Shown one piece after another: positions 51,482-60,874 of a stretch of 64,000 bases of DNA (within the stretch, counting starts at the first letter, position 1; each line of letters begins with the position of its first letter). Location of the stretch: the NCBI RefSeq assembly GCF_009826975.1, contig NZ_WUMO01000001.1, positions 744,001 to 808,000 of the forward strand, given 5' to 3'. This DNA comes from Flavobacterium sp. HBTb2-11-1 (lineage in GTDB: Bacteria; Bacteroidota; Bacteroidia; Flavobacteriales; Flavobacteriaceae). A model generated the notes under the pieces. It ran no database searches. It saw only the letters and a program-made list of their open reading frames with translations, and was not told where the DNA came from. A program made the translations under genes and the position numbers.

Positions 51482-52276
51482 ATGCAATATCAAGGCGTAC
51501 TGACAAAAATGCAAACTGAACTTGGAAGTCCAATTCAATATTATTTGGTGTTCGAGGATAGTTTCTTAAATGTGAATCAATTATTGGATAAAGAAATTGA
51601 AATCAATTTTGTAGGCTGCCAATGTTTGAATTGCGGTAAGAAGAAAAAAATATACAGACAAGGCTTTTGTTACGAATGCTTTTATTCGAGCCCAGCAGTG
51701 GGAGATTGGATTATGAGGCCAGAATTGAGTACAGCACATTTAGGAATTGCAGATAGAGATTTAGAGTATGAATCAAAAGCGCAGTTACAGCCTCACATTG
51801 TTTATTTGGCTTCGGCTTGTGAGATAAAAGTAGGTGTAACCCGTAAATCTCAGGTTCCAACCCGTTGGATCGATCAAGGTGCTTCGCAAGCAATTGCAGT
51901 AGTCGAGGTTCCAAACCGATATTTGGCTGGAATAACAGAGGTGGCATTAAAAGATCATTATACAGATAAGACGAATTGGAGAAAAATGCTGCAGAATTCT
52001 GTTGAGACTTTTGACCTGATTGCAGAAAAAGCCAAAATCGAAAGTTTGATTCCGGCAGAAGTCAAAGATTATTTTTATGCCCAAAAAAATGATGTTTATG
52101 AACTTCAATACCCAGTTTTAAGTTATCCTGGAAAAGTGAATAGTTTAAACTTAGACAAAACTCCTTCTTTCAGTGGAAAACTAACCGGAATTAAAGGCCA
52201 GTATTTATTATTTGAGAACGGAACAGTGTTTAATATCCGAGGTTCTGAAGGTTATGTTGTCACAATAGATGTCTAG
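51482..52276 (+). CDS. DUF2797 family protein with zinc-ribbon-like cysteines
   Basis: A 264-aa cytoplasmic protein. Residues 43-65 hold five cysteines (VGCQCLNCGKKKKIYRQGFC, then YECF), probably a zinc site. The middle part carries conserved DUF2797 blocks (HIVYLASACEIKVGVTRKSQVPTRWIDQGA), which have a GIY-YIG-nuclease-like look (I note KVGVTR and the later R-x-x-D), an interpretation I hold loosely. It is monocistronic with a long leader. The function of the family is unknown. Confidence 0.85.
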   Translation: MQYQGVLTKMQTELGSPIQYYLVFEDSFLNVNQLLDKEIEINFVGCQCLNCGKKKKIYRQGFCYECFYSSPAVGDWIMRPELSTAHLGIADRDLEYESKAQLQPHIVYLASACEIKVGVTRKSQVPTRWIDQGASQAIAVVEVPNRYLAGITEVALKDHYTDKTNWRKMLQNSVETFDLIAEKAKIESLIPAEVKDYFYAQKNDVYELQYPVLSYPGKVNSLNLDKTPSFSGKLTGIKGQYLLFENGTVFNIRGSEGYVVTIDV

Positions 52277-52524
52277 GTTTATTAGGTGTTTGTCTATAAT
52301 TTTTATGCAAGCGTCTATTAAAGTGTTAAATATATTATAATTTATTGTAATTTTAACTCAATTCCAAAAACAAAAAGATGTAAATGTTGATACATTTCGT
52401 TACAATTTTGTAACAAATGCTTATTGGAAGAATTTATTTTTAAAAAATAAAAGGAGGTAGATTTGAGTTTGCCACTATTTTAAATTTTAATTGAGATTTG
52501 TAATCCCCCTAAATTATTCCATAA

Positions 52525-53607
52525 ATGAGTGTTTTAAGCAAAATTAATGTACATAGAAGAAACATAATGCGGAACCTGACAAAGAATGTTGGGAAAGCAA
52601 ATATACAGGACGATTTTATTTTGGTCGACAAGAGCGAAATCAAGAAAGTTCTTATTTGCAGACCAAACGGAAGGTTAGGAAACCTTTTATTAATCACGCC
52701 ACTTGTTCAGGAAGTGTCTGAAATGTTTCCAAATTGCAAAATTGATTTATTTGTAAAAGGTACATTAGCTCCCATTATTTTTGAAAAATATGATAGCGTT
52801 GACAAAATAATTCATCTGCCTAAAAAGCCATTTAAAAGTTTAGTGGAATATTCAAAGGTTTGGATTTCATTAAAAAAAGCACACTACGATTTAGCTATCA
52901 ATGTAGATCAGAACTCTTCTTCGGGCCGATTGGCGGTTCAATTTTCAAATGCAAAATACAAGTTTTTCGGAGATTCAATCGATGAGTCTGTAGGGCAAAA
53001 AAATGATTTTGAACACATTGCAAAATATCCGGTCTATAATTTCCGAAATTTTTTGTCGAAACTTAGATTGCCAACGAACAGCAATAAAATAATTGCACCT
53101 ATAGACCTCAAATTATCCGCTTCTGAAATTACAGAAGGCAGAAAAAAACTAAAAGAAATTACAGACAACGATAAAAAAACGATTTGCATTTTTACTTATG
53201 CAACGGGAGCAAAGTGTCTTTCAGAAGAGTGGTGGGAAAAATTTTATTCTCAGCTTACTGCAGAATATAAAGATTATAATATCATTGAGATTCTGCCGGT
53301 CGAAAACGTATCGCAAATCGGGTTTAAAGCACCATCATTTTACAGTAAAGACATTCGCGAGATAGGATCTGTTATTGCAAATACTGAACTATTTATTGGT
53401 GCCGATAGTGGAATTATGCATTTATCGAGTGCGGTACATACACCAACTATCGGGCTGTTTTCAGTATCAAATCTGAAAAAATATGAACCCTATGATAATT
53501 GCAGTATCGGAATCGATGTTAATCTGTACACGAAAAAACAGTACATAAAAACAATAAACTCAATTTTGAATAACGGACGATTAAATAGTTTATCAAAAGC
53601 AATATAA
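52525..53607 (+). CDS. Glycosyltransferase family 9 (heptosyltransferase-like)
   Basis: A 360-aa GT-B enzyme of GT9, which normally adds heptose to LPS core. The N-terminal GRLGNLLLITPLVQEVSEMFP is the typical first strand-helix after RPNGR. The C-terminal sugar-nucleotide-binding half holds FIGADSGIMHLSSAVHTPTIGLF, the GT9 signature. Start at 52525 is uncertain, as ATGs also occur at 52567. It stands alone between a 248-bp gap (52277-52524, containing only a weak TAGATTTG at 52458) and a terminator. Acceptor unknown. Confidence 0.9.
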   Translation: MSVLSKINVHRRNIMRNLTKNVGKANIQDDFILVDKSEIKKVLICRPNGRLGNLLLITPLVQEVSEMFPNCKIDLFVKGTLAPIIFEKYDSVDKIIHLPKKPFKSLVEYSKVWISLKKAHYDLAINVDQNSSSGRLAVQFSNAKYKFFGDSIDESVGQKNDFEHIAKYPVYNFRNFLSKLRLPTNSNKIIAPIDLKLSASEITEGRKKLKEITDNDKKTICIFTYATGAKCLSEEWWEKFYSQLTAEYKDYNIIEILPVENVSQIGFKAPSFYSKDIREIGSVIANTELFIGADSGIMHLSSAVHTPTIGLFSVSNLKKYEPYDNCSIGIDVNLYTKKQYIKTINSILNNGRLNSLSKAI

Positions 53608-53610
53608 AAC

Positions 53611-53645
53611 AAAAAAAACCTGTTTGAAAGAACAGGTTTTTTTTG
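53611..53645. terminator. Bidirectional terminator between GT9 and AsmA genes
   Basis: A-tract, ACCTGTT, 6-nt loop, AACAGGT, T-tract; just after the GT9 stop and before a repeat cluster. Confidence 0.88.
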
Positions 53646-53649
53646 TTTT

Positions 53650-53740
53650 TAAGATGCTAAGTTTCTAAGGCGCTGAGCTGCTAAGTTTTTTTTAGCTTCG
53701 AGAAAATCAGAAACTTAGTATCTTAGCAACTTAGTAGCTT
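53650..53740. repeat. Inverted dispersed repeats after the AsmA gene
   Basis: Two opposed copies of a CTTAGnAnCTTAG-type unit: one inverted (53650-53685) and one direct (53709-53740). The latter matches 42589-42620 at 29 of 32 positions. No coding capacity. Confidence 0.6.
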
Positions 53741-53744
53741 TTTA

Positions 53745-56351
53745 TCACGGATTCTTCTTCTTAAACAATCCATTCAATAAATCACTTGCTTTTTTGGTTA
53801 CTTCCTGAGTTTTCTGCTCTTTTTCAGTTTTAGCAGCTTGGGTAGTATCTTTTGCTTTTGTGTTTTTATTGATTAAATCGGTAAGTGCTGAAGTTCCTTT
53901 CTGAGTCAGTTTTTCTTTTTGCTGATTTACCAATTGTGTAGTCAGATTGCTCACAGCAGCTTTCATATCTGTACTGACTTTAGGATTTGAAAAATTCCCT
54001 GTCAAAGAAGCATTAATCGGAATGTTATCTAGTTTTGCAGCATCTGCAGGAGACATTTTCGCAATTAAGTTGTTGGCTTCCGTTCCTAAATATTTGGCAG
54101 GAACATCAAATTTTAGATTGTAATTCATGGTTTGATCAAAGCCATGAGTTCCGCCAACGGTTACTTTAATGTCTTGATATTTAATGTCAAACGGTTTAAT
54201 ATTTACTTTTCCGTTATCAAAAGTCAATGCCATTTTTAAATCATTCAGATTCAATTTGTTTAGGTCAAGAAACTTCACATTCGAAGTAAGCGAATTTAAA
54301 ACTGTTGAGTTTTTAGCATTTACAGTAGTAGATAACAGTTGGCCTAATAAATCTCCTGAAATCGATTTTAAATCTGGAGTCAATTCTTTTGCATCCAAAT
54401 TACCATTCAGTTTAATAGTCGAATTTAATTTTCCGTTGATGATTCCAGCAATTGGCGCAATTTTTTTCATCATATCCAACTGCGTAAAAGTCTGCGCAAT
54501 ATCAACTTGATTGAAACCTAAATTCATATCAAAAGTCGGCACTTTTTCTTTTGTAGAAACCGCTCCGTTAAGACCGATAGACCCTCCGAAAATGTTTGTT
54601 TTAAAGTTTTCAAGCGTTGCTTTTTCATCCTTAATAAGCAATCTTCCAGAAACATCCTTTAATTTCAAATTATCATATAAAACTGTTGTTGCTTTTGCAT
54701 TTAACGTACAGTTTAAGAAAGCAGGAATCTTCATTGCATCAGCTGGTTTTGCAGGAGTTTTGGTTTCCTCTTTTGCAGGTTCGCTAGCAGTCATGAAATC
54801 ATCAACAGCTAATTGGTTTGAGCTCATATTGAAGTTTCCTTTCAGTTCTTGTTTTTTAAACATAAAACCATAGAAATTCTCTAAAACTCCGTTAATGCTG
54901 ATATCGCTTTTTCCAGTCGTAGCATCAAACTGCTTTAAGTTAATTTTGCTCGGATTGAATTCAACCAACGCTGTGCTGATGTTCATTGATTTGTTGTTTT
55001 CATCAGTATATTTAAATCCTGACAAACTCATTGTACCAGCATTTTTGATATTTTGGTACTGGCTCTTTTCTACAGAAGCCATATCAAAATTGGTAGTAAC
55101 ATCTGCTTTTAAAATACCTGCCAAAGGTTTATCCATTTTAATTGGATATGCTTTTGAAAGATTAGCTAAGTTGATTGTTCCTTTTAAAGCCGCATCGATA
55201 ATAGGATTTACAGTAATGTTTTTGATATTCGCTTTAGCGTTAAAAACATCTTGGTCAATTCTAAATGATAGCTTGTCTAGGTTCACATAAGTATCATTTA
55301 AAATTCCAGTTTCGTTAATGATTTTCGTATCAATTACAATATTTTGAACCGATTTTGGAAGGTTTGGATATTGGAAAGAAGCATTGTTTGATGCGATTTC
55401 AATATTAAATTTAGGTACAGTTGTATCTGTAAGTTCTCCTTTTGCAAAACCATTTACGGTAAAATCTCCAGTTGTTTTTACGCCATCTAAACCAGCAGCG
55501 TAAGCCGAAGGAATTAAGCCTAAGAAATTGGTAAAAGATGAAGTAGGAGTTTTAAACTTTAAGTCGTAAATCTGAGCTTTCTCTGCCATTTGAATGAATC
55601 CATCGAATTCTAAAGGCAATTGATTGATTAAAGCTTTATTTTCTTTGAAAGTATATTTGCTTTTCTCTAAATCGATTCCAAGGACAGCGTCTAAAGTTAG
55701 TTTCACATTTTTCATGTAATTTATTTTATCCATGTCCAATGAAACTTTTGCAGTAGATTTTGTAGCCAGATCTAATTTTGAATTGGTAAAATCTCCAGTT
55801 CCTTCGTGGTTTAAACTGTCAATTACCATTTTAATTTTAGAACCTTGATCGATGTATCTAAAAGTAAAATTCTCAATTTTATAGTTTTGAATTTTCAAGG
55901 CAAGAGGTTTGCTTGCTTCGTCTTTGGCATTTTCTTCTTTTTTGTCTTTTAGAGCAATATCAAAGTTTCCGATACCATCTTTATTGAAGATAATATTTAC
56001 TAATCCGTTTGTAGAACTAATTCCCTGAATGCTTAAAGGTTCATCTTTTCCTTTGAAAAGTTCTTTAATGCTCATTTTTAAATTCAATTCTCCTAATGAA
56101 ACCAAAGTGTCGCCTTCAAAAGGAGCTTTGTTGATGATGACTAATTTCTCGATTCCAACTGTTGCGTTTGGAAAATTCTTAAACAAACTTAAATCAGCAT
56201 CTGTAAAACTTACTTTAGCATCAACACTTTCGTTGATGGCTTCGACAATTTTAGCCTTAATCTGGTCTTTAAACAAAAACGGAATGGCAAATAATGCAGC
56301 AACAAATACCACAAGGACTATGGCACTTATTTTTAGAACTTTTTTTAGCAT
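53745..56351 (-). CDS. AsmA-like family protein
   Basis: An 868-aa protein with an N-terminal helix (about residues 8-27), followed by an AsmA-type N-terminal domain (SVDAKVSFTDADLSLFKNFPNATVGIEKL) and a long beta-rich body with repeated short strands, ending in AsmA_2-like segments (LKFDVPAKYLGTEANNLIAKM, then NIPINASLTGNFSNPKV). AsmA/TamB-like proteins form lipid-conducting beta-helical bridges between inner and outer membrane. The last 70 residues are Lys/Gln/Thr-rich. Single gene on the minus strand behind a shared repeat region. Confidence 0.9.
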   Translation of the reverse strand: MLKKVLKISAIVLVVFVAALFAIPFLFKDQIKAKIVEAINESVDAKVSFTDADLSLFKNFPNATVGIEKLVIINKAPFEGDTLVSLGELNLKMSIKELFKGKDEPLSIQGISSTNGLVNIIFNKDGIGNFDIALKDKKEENAKDEASKPLALKIQNYKIENFTFRYIDQGSKIKMVIDSLNHEGTGDFTNSKLDLATKSTAKVSLDMDKINYMKNVKLTLDAVLGIDLEKSKYTFKENKALINQLPLEFDGFIQMAEKAQIYDLKFKTPTSSFTNFLGLIPSAYAAGLDGVKTTGDFTVNGFAKGELTDTTVPKFNIEIASNNASFQYPNLPKSVQNIVIDTKIINETGILNDTYVNLDKLSFRIDQDVFNAKANIKNITVNPIIDAALKGTINLANLSKAYPIKMDKPLAGILKADVTTNFDMASVEKSQYQNIKNAGTMSLSGFKYTDENNKSMNISTALVEFNPSKINLKQFDATTGKSDISINGVLENFYGFMFKKQELKGNFNMSSNQLAVDDFMTASEPAKEETKTPAKPADAMKIPAFLNCTLNAKATTVLYDNLKLKDVSGRLLIKDEKATLENFKTNIFGGSIGLNGAVSTKEKVPTFDMNLGFNQVDIAQTFTQLDMMKKIAPIAGIINGKLNSTIKLNGNLDAKELTPDLKSISGDLLGQLLSTTVNAKNSTVLNSLTSNVKFLDLNKLNLNDLKMALTFDNGKVNIKPFDIKYQDIKVTVGGTHGFDQTMNYNLKFDVPAKYLGTEANNLIAKMSPADAAKLDNIPINASLTGNFSNPKVSTDMKAAVSNLTTQLVNQQKEKLTQKGTSALTDLINKNTKAKDTTQAAKTEKEQKTQEVTKKASDLLNGLFKKKNP

Positions 56352-56473
56352 ATAAATAGATTTGAGGGTTTACATTTTTAAAATCGACTCCTGCAAAAAT
56401 AGTTTTTTTTACTAGAGTTTGAAGATAAAGTTTTCTTAATTGTGTAGGAATTTTATTAAAATTTGTGAAATAA

Positions 56474-56510
56474 AAAAATCCGTTGAGAACTATTATCAAA
56501 ACGGATTTTT
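56474..56510 (-). terminator. Terminator of the alpha/beta hydrolase gene
   Basis: Stem AAAAATCCGTT / AACGGATTTTT (56474-56484 and 56500-56510) with a 15-nt loop, then T residues on the minus strand. It lies 17 bp beyond the hydrolase stop at 56527. Confidence 0.78.
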
Positions 56511-56526
56511 TAGGGTATTTATTTTA

Positions 56527-57474
56527 TCATTTCTCAATAAAAGAGACAATCTTCTCAACTAAGGCTTCAGAAATTGGAAGCGTTTCATTATTATAACTAG
56601 CCATATTATCTTCCTGATTGCCATCAACAATTTTCATAATATGGTTCATCTTGTCAATAATTTGCAAATCTGCATTTTTGTTGGCTTGCTTTAAATTCTC
56701 GGCATCTTTTACCGCAATCTGAATATCATTGTTTCCTTGTACGATTAAAACAGGAATAGTAAGCTTTTGGATTTCGGTCTGCGGATTGTATTTGAACCAA
56801 GAAATTAGATAAGGCTGAACGCTTGGTCTGAAAAGCGAATTCAGCATTGGATCTACTTTTTTTACCTCAAATCCGTTTTTTAAGCTATCGATAATCGGAA
56901 AAGTCATGTCATTTAACTGTTTCATTGACTTTGCTCCAATCTGTGTTTTTAGAATTTGATCTGCTGGTTCGCCTGCTCCTGCAATCGAAATAAACTTATC
57001 GGCTTTTGCACTGGCAACCATTCCAATTAAAGAACCTTCGCTGTGTCCAATTATAATTATTTTAGAAAAACGTTTATCTTGTTTTAAATAATTAATCCAG
57101 CTTTTGGCATCTTGGATGTAGTTTTCAAAAACTAGACTGCTTTCAGATCCGCCTGCTGCTTTACTTTCCCCAATAGCTCTTTTATCGTAACGCAATGATG
57201 CAATTCCGTTTTTGGCCAACGCTTCTGCCAGCATTTTCAACGAATTGTTTTTCATCATCGGATTATTTCCGTTTCTGTCTGTTGGGCCAGAGCCCGCAAT
57301 GATTAAAGCAACTGGGAACTTTTTGGTCAAATCTGGCGTTGTCAGCGTACCAAAAATCTGGTCATTATTTATTTTTAAGATTGCTGGCGTTTCCTTAAAC
57401 GTGATTTCTTTTTTGGTTTGGGCATTTAAGAAACTCCAAAACAAAACCGTTAGAAAAAGAATTACTTTATTCAT
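56527..57474 (-). CDS. Secreted alpha/beta hydrolase
   Basis: A 315-aa hydrolase with a signal peptide (about residues 1-18, ending LNAQ). The core shows the oxyanion segment IAGSGPTDRNGN, nucleophile elbow GHSEGS (Ser catalytic) and the final KMNHIMK with the catalytic His. The layout resembles dienelactone hydrolase/S9-like esterases of Bacteroidota. It is probably periplasmic. It lies 12 bp after the sppA stop in the same direction and is probably co-transcribed with it. Substrate unknown. Confidence 0.9.
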   Translation of the reverse strand: MNKVILFLTVLFWSFLNAQTKKEITFKETPAILKINNDQIFGTLTTPDLTKKFPVALIIAGSGPTDRNGNNPMMKNNSLKMLAEALAKNGIASLRYDKRAIGESKAAGGSESSLVFENYIQDAKSWINYLKQDKRFSKIIIIGHSEGSLIGMVASAKADKFISIAGAGEPADQILKTQIGAKSMKQLNDMTFPIIDSLKNGFEVKKVDPMLNSLFRPSVQPYLISWFKYNPQTEIQKLTIPVLIVQGNNDIQIAVKDAENLKQANKNADLQIIDKMNHIMKIVDGNQEDNMASYNNETLPISEALVEKIVSFIEK

Positions 57475-57486
57475 CTTTTAATCCAA

Positions 57487-59244
57487 TTAATAAATATTGA
57501 TTCCGTAAGGCAATATGGCTTGTATTCCTTTTTGTTTTTGGAATTTTTTCACCTGTTCAATAAGAAGATAATTTTCTTCTCCAATTTCTTCTTTTATAAA
57601 CGCTTCTTTCGATTTTGCAAAAGGGAGATTACCCAACAGATCGTTTAAGGTTTTTTCATATTCAGGATAATTCTGAGTGCTGTATTTTTTCACTTTAGCG
57701 ATTTTTGCAGCTTCAGCAATCGCATCATTCAAGCCGCCGATTTTATCAACCAAACCAATTTTTAAAGCTTCAGTTCCAGACCAAACTCTACCTTGAGCAA
57801 TAGAATCAACTTGTGCAAAAGACATTTTGCGGCCTTCAGCAACATGGCTTACAAATGTGTTATAAATTTTTTCTACTCCTTCTAAAGTAAACGCTTTGAA
57901 TTTTTCATCGACAGGTAAAAATGGACTATAGTTTGCAGCATTTTCATGCGTTTTAACTTGCTCAGAATTGATTCCTAATTTGTTAGCCAATGGGCTAAAG
58001 TTTGGAAGCATCCCGAAAACTCCAATAGATCCTGTGATAGTGTTGTTTTCAGCAAAGATTTTATTGGCATTACAAGCGATGTAATAACCGCCAGATGCAG
58101 CATAATTCCCCATAGAAACCACAACTGGTTTTACTTTTTTCGTGATTTCTATTTCTCTCCAAATTAAATCAGATGTTAGAGCGCTTCCGCCTGGGCTGTC
58201 AATTCTAAGAACAATCGCTTTTACATCGTCATTTTTTCTTGCTTCCTGTAGAGAACGTCTCATCGAACCTTCTCCAATCGTATTTACATCTCCTTCGCCG
58301 CTTCCAATTTCGCCTTGAGCGTAAATAATAGCGATCTGATCTGTTGCAGTATTAGCTAAAGCTGTTGTTACGTGATTTTGAGTATAATCTGTGATCGAGA
58401 TTTTATTGTAATCTTCGTCTTTGTCTACCTTTAAGGCTTTTCTAATCGCATCATGGTAAACGTCTTCATAGGCAACAATATCAACCAAATGCTGTTGTTT
58501 GGCCATTTCTGGAGTTCTTGCCAGAAGACCATTTGCAATTTCGTTTAGTTTAGGCAACGGAATATTTCTGCTTTTTGAAATATCAGCCGAAACGGTAGCC
58601 CAAATAGAGTTCAAAAGTGCAGTGATTTGTTCTCTATTGGCATCACTCATTTTATTTTCTAAGAAAGGCTCAACGGCACTTTTATATTTTCCGTGGCGAA
58701 TCACTTCCATGTGGATGCCTGATTTATCCTGAAAATCTTTGAAAAACATAACTTCAGAAGAAAGACCTTTAAAATCTAAATCTCCTGCTGGATTTATATA
58801 AATCGTATTAGAAACAGAAGTTAAATAATATTCTTTTTGAGAATAAGTATTGGCATAAGCCCAGACAAATTTTCCAGATTTTTTAAAGCTTTCAAGAGCA
58901 TTTCGTAAATCTTTATATTGTGCAAGACCAAGAGAAGATTCGTCATTTAAAATCGAAATTCCTTTGATGTTATCATCTGTTTTTGCCGCTTCGATAGCAT
59001 CAATAACATCGGTCAGACCAATGCCTTTTTTGTCTGAAAAAACAGTTACCCACGGATCTTTGTATTTTCCTGCGTAATCGTTTTTGATTTCTTTTAAGTT
59101 CAATTCGATAACCGAATCAGATTTAACAGAAACCGTATCGTCTCCGCCAAAAATGGCTCCGATAAAGATTACTCCGAAAAAGAAGAGCATAATAAAAACA
59201 AAAATACCAATTACTGTGGCAATTACATTTCCTAAAAACTTCAT
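57487..59244 (-). CDS. sppA: Signal peptide peptidase SppA (67K type)
   Basis: A 585-aa membrane-anchored peptidase that degrades released signal peptides. A single N-terminal helix (about residues 8-32) anchors it. The general base K188 lies in RHGKYKSAVEPF and the nucleophile S384 in MGNYAASGGYYIA, the same tandem-domain arrangement as E. coli SppA. Length is normal for the long form. Co-directional with the secreted hydrolase downstream. Confidence 0.95.
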   Translation of the reverse strand: MKFLGNVIATVIGIFVFIMLFFFGVIFIGAIFGGDDTVSVKSDSVIELNLKEIKNDYAGKYKDPWVTVFSDKKGIGLTDVIDAIEAAKTDDNIKGISILNDESSLGLAQYKDLRNALESFKKSGKFVWAYANTYSQKEYYLTSVSNTIYINPAGDLDFKGLSSEVMFFKDFQDKSGIHMEVIRHGKYKSAVEPFLENKMSDANREQITALLNSIWATVSADISKSRNIPLPKLNEIANGLLARTPEMAKQQHLVDIVAYEDVYHDAIRKALKVDKDEDYNKISITDYTQNHVTTALANTATDQIAIIYAQGEIGSGEGDVNTIGEGSMRRSLQEARKNDDVKAIVLRIDSPGGSALTSDLIWREIEITKKVKPVVVSMGNYAASGGYYIACNANKIFAENNTITGSIGVFGMLPNFSPLANKLGINSEQVKTHENAANYSPFLPVDEKFKAFTLEGVEKIYNTFVSHVAEGRKMSFAQVDSIAQGRVWSGTEALKIGLVDKIGGLNDAIAEAAKIAKVKKYSTQNYPEYEKTLNDLLGNLPFAKSKEAFIKEEIGEENYLLIEQVKKFQKQKGIQAILPYGINIY

Positions 59245-59382
59245 ATGTATATTTTTTTAATAAGTAGCGAAAAAGGGCAAATTGTTACAAATTAGACATC
59301 TAAATTTATGATTTGATTTGAGACGTCGTTTCACAAATATATTGGTTAATTCTAAAATAGTTTTAGTTAATTTGCATTAATT

Positions 59383-60519
59383 ATGAAATTACAGCATCAA
59401 GTCGTTTTATCGATAGGCAGCAACCAAGGCAGCAGACTAGAAAACATTCAGAAATGTATTGATTTAATACACCAAAATGTGGGAACTGTCATTCAGGTTT
59501 CAAAACTTTACGAGACTCCTGCATGGGGTTTTGAGAGTGATGCTTTTTATAATTGCGCACTTCTTTTGCATACCTATTCATCTGCACAAAAAATACTCAA
59601 TCAAATTTTAAAAGTCGAAAAGGAACTGGGAAGAATCCGCTTGAATCAAGAAGGGTATCAGTCTAGAATTATTGATGTTGATTTAATTGCTTTTGATGCT
59701 GAAATAATTGATACAGAAAAACTTCAGGTTCCGCATCCATTAATGCAGAATAGAAATTTTGTTTTACTGCCAATGCAAGATTTAAAGTTAAATTGGAAAC
59801 ATCCTATTTTGCAGAAAACAGTTTCAGAATTGATTGCCATTACTACAGACGACAGTGTATGTACAGTTGTTCAGGATTTGAAAAGTCCGATTGGGGAAAT
59901 TCCGTTAAACCAATTTAATTATGTTGCTTTTGAAGGCAATATTGGAGCAGGAAAAACTACTTTGGTGCATAAAATTGCAGAGGATTTTAATGGGAAAACA
60001 GTTTTAGAAAGATTTGCTGATAATCCGTTTCTTCCAAAGTTTTACAAAGATCAAAGCCGATATGCGTTTCCTTTAGAAATGTCTTTTTTAGCCGATCGCT
60101 ATCAGCAGTTAGCCGATGATTTGGCGCAATTTGATTTGTTTAAAGATTTTATTGTTGCCGATTATCATATTTTTAAATCGCTGATTTTCGCAAAAATAAC
60201 GCTTGCTGAAGACGAATATCGTTTGTACAGAAATTTATTCGATATTATTTACAGAGAAATGCCAAAACCAGATTTGTATATTTATTTATATCAAAATACG
60301 GATCGTCTTCTTCAAAATATCAAAAAACGCGGACGCGTTTATGAACAGAATATTGAAGCGGCATATTTAGAAAAAATCAATAACGGTTACTTGGAATACA
60401 TAAAATCTCAAACCGATTTGAATGTTTTAATCATCGATGTTTCTGACCGTGATTTTGTAAAAAATCACGAAGATTATCTTTATATTTTAAATGAAATTAA
60501 GAATAAAACGGCTTCTTAA
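59383..60519 (+). CDS. folK: FolK-deoxynucleoside kinase fusion
   Basis: A 378-aa bifunctional protein. Residues 1-155 form 6-hydroxymethyl-7,8-dihydropterin pyrophosphokinase (VVLSIGSNQGSRLENI; YETPAWGFES; metal-binding D98 and D100 in SRIIDVDLI). Residues 177-378 form a deoxynucleoside kinase with P-loop EGNIGAGKTT (about 184-193), LERFADNPFLPKFY and the RGRVYEQNIEAAYLEK lid. It links folate synthesis to deoxynucleotide salvage in one chain, an arrangement I know from Bacteroidota. Its stop is 2 bp from the convergent MmcQ/YjbR stop. Confidence 0.94.
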   Translation: MKLQHQVVLSIGSNQGSRLENIQKCIDLIHQNVGTVIQVSKLYETPAWGFESDAFYNCALLLHTYSSAQKILNQILKVEKELGRIRLNQEGYQSRIIDVDLIAFDAEIIDTEKLQVPHPLMQNRNFVLLPMQDLKLNWKHPILQKTVSELIAITTDDSVCTVVQDLKSPIGEIPLNQFNYVAFEGNIGAGKTTLVHKIAEDFNGKTVLERFADNPFLPKFYKDQSRYAFPLEMSFLADRYQQLADDLAQFDLFKDFIVADYHIFKSLIFAKITLAEDEYRLYRNLFDIIYREMPKPDLYIYLYQNTDRLLQNIKKRGRVYEQNIEAAYLEKINNGYLEYIKSQTDLNVLIIDVSDRDFVKNHEDYLYILNEIKNKTAS

Positions 60520-60521
60520 AT

Positions 60522-60872
60522 TTATATTATTCCGAGCTGTTTTCTAAGTTTTGCAGATAATTTTTCCTGAACAAGACGATAAGATTGTTGAATGTATTTT
60601 TCCCATTCTGATTTTTTCATTCGAGTGATATCATCAATTAAAACCCATTTGTATTTGGCAACATAAGGCGCAGGTTTAAATCCAGGTCTATTGCTCATTT
60701 CCTCAAATTCTTCGTCCAAAACTTTAAATGAAGCAGAAGTGGGATTTTGGTCAAGCCCAACAACACAATACATTTTTGAGCCCACAGAGAATACTAGGTC
60801 GTGTTCCCATTTAATATCTTCAGTTGTGCCAGTTAGTTTTTGACAGATTTCTCGAATGGTTTCTATATTCAT
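60522..60872 (-). CDS. MmcQ/YjbR family DNA-binding-like protein
   Basis: A 116-aa protein of the MmcQ/YjbR family, fold CyaY-like. The ATG at 60872 gives MNIETIREICQKLTG, a family-typical start; an in-frame ATG at 60941 would run into the T9SS gene. The core KWEHDLVFSVGSKMYCVVGL and APYVAKYKWVLIDD are characteristic. The role is unclear; the name refers to a structural similarity to DNA-binding proteins. It begins just after the T9SS gene stop (2 bp) and may be cotranscribed with it. Confidence 0.9.
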   Translation of the reverse strand: MNIETIREICQKLTGTTEDIKWEHDLVFSVGSKMYCVVGLDQNPTSASFKVLDEEFEEMSNRPGFKPAPYVAKYKWVLIDDITRMKKSEWEKYIQQSYRLVQEKLSAKLRKQLGII

Positions 60873-60874
60873 AA

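Noticed and set aside
54184-55290. Series of long plus-strand frames opposite the AsmA gene
   Set aside because: They are antisense shadows of a very long gene whose protein has clear AsmA features.
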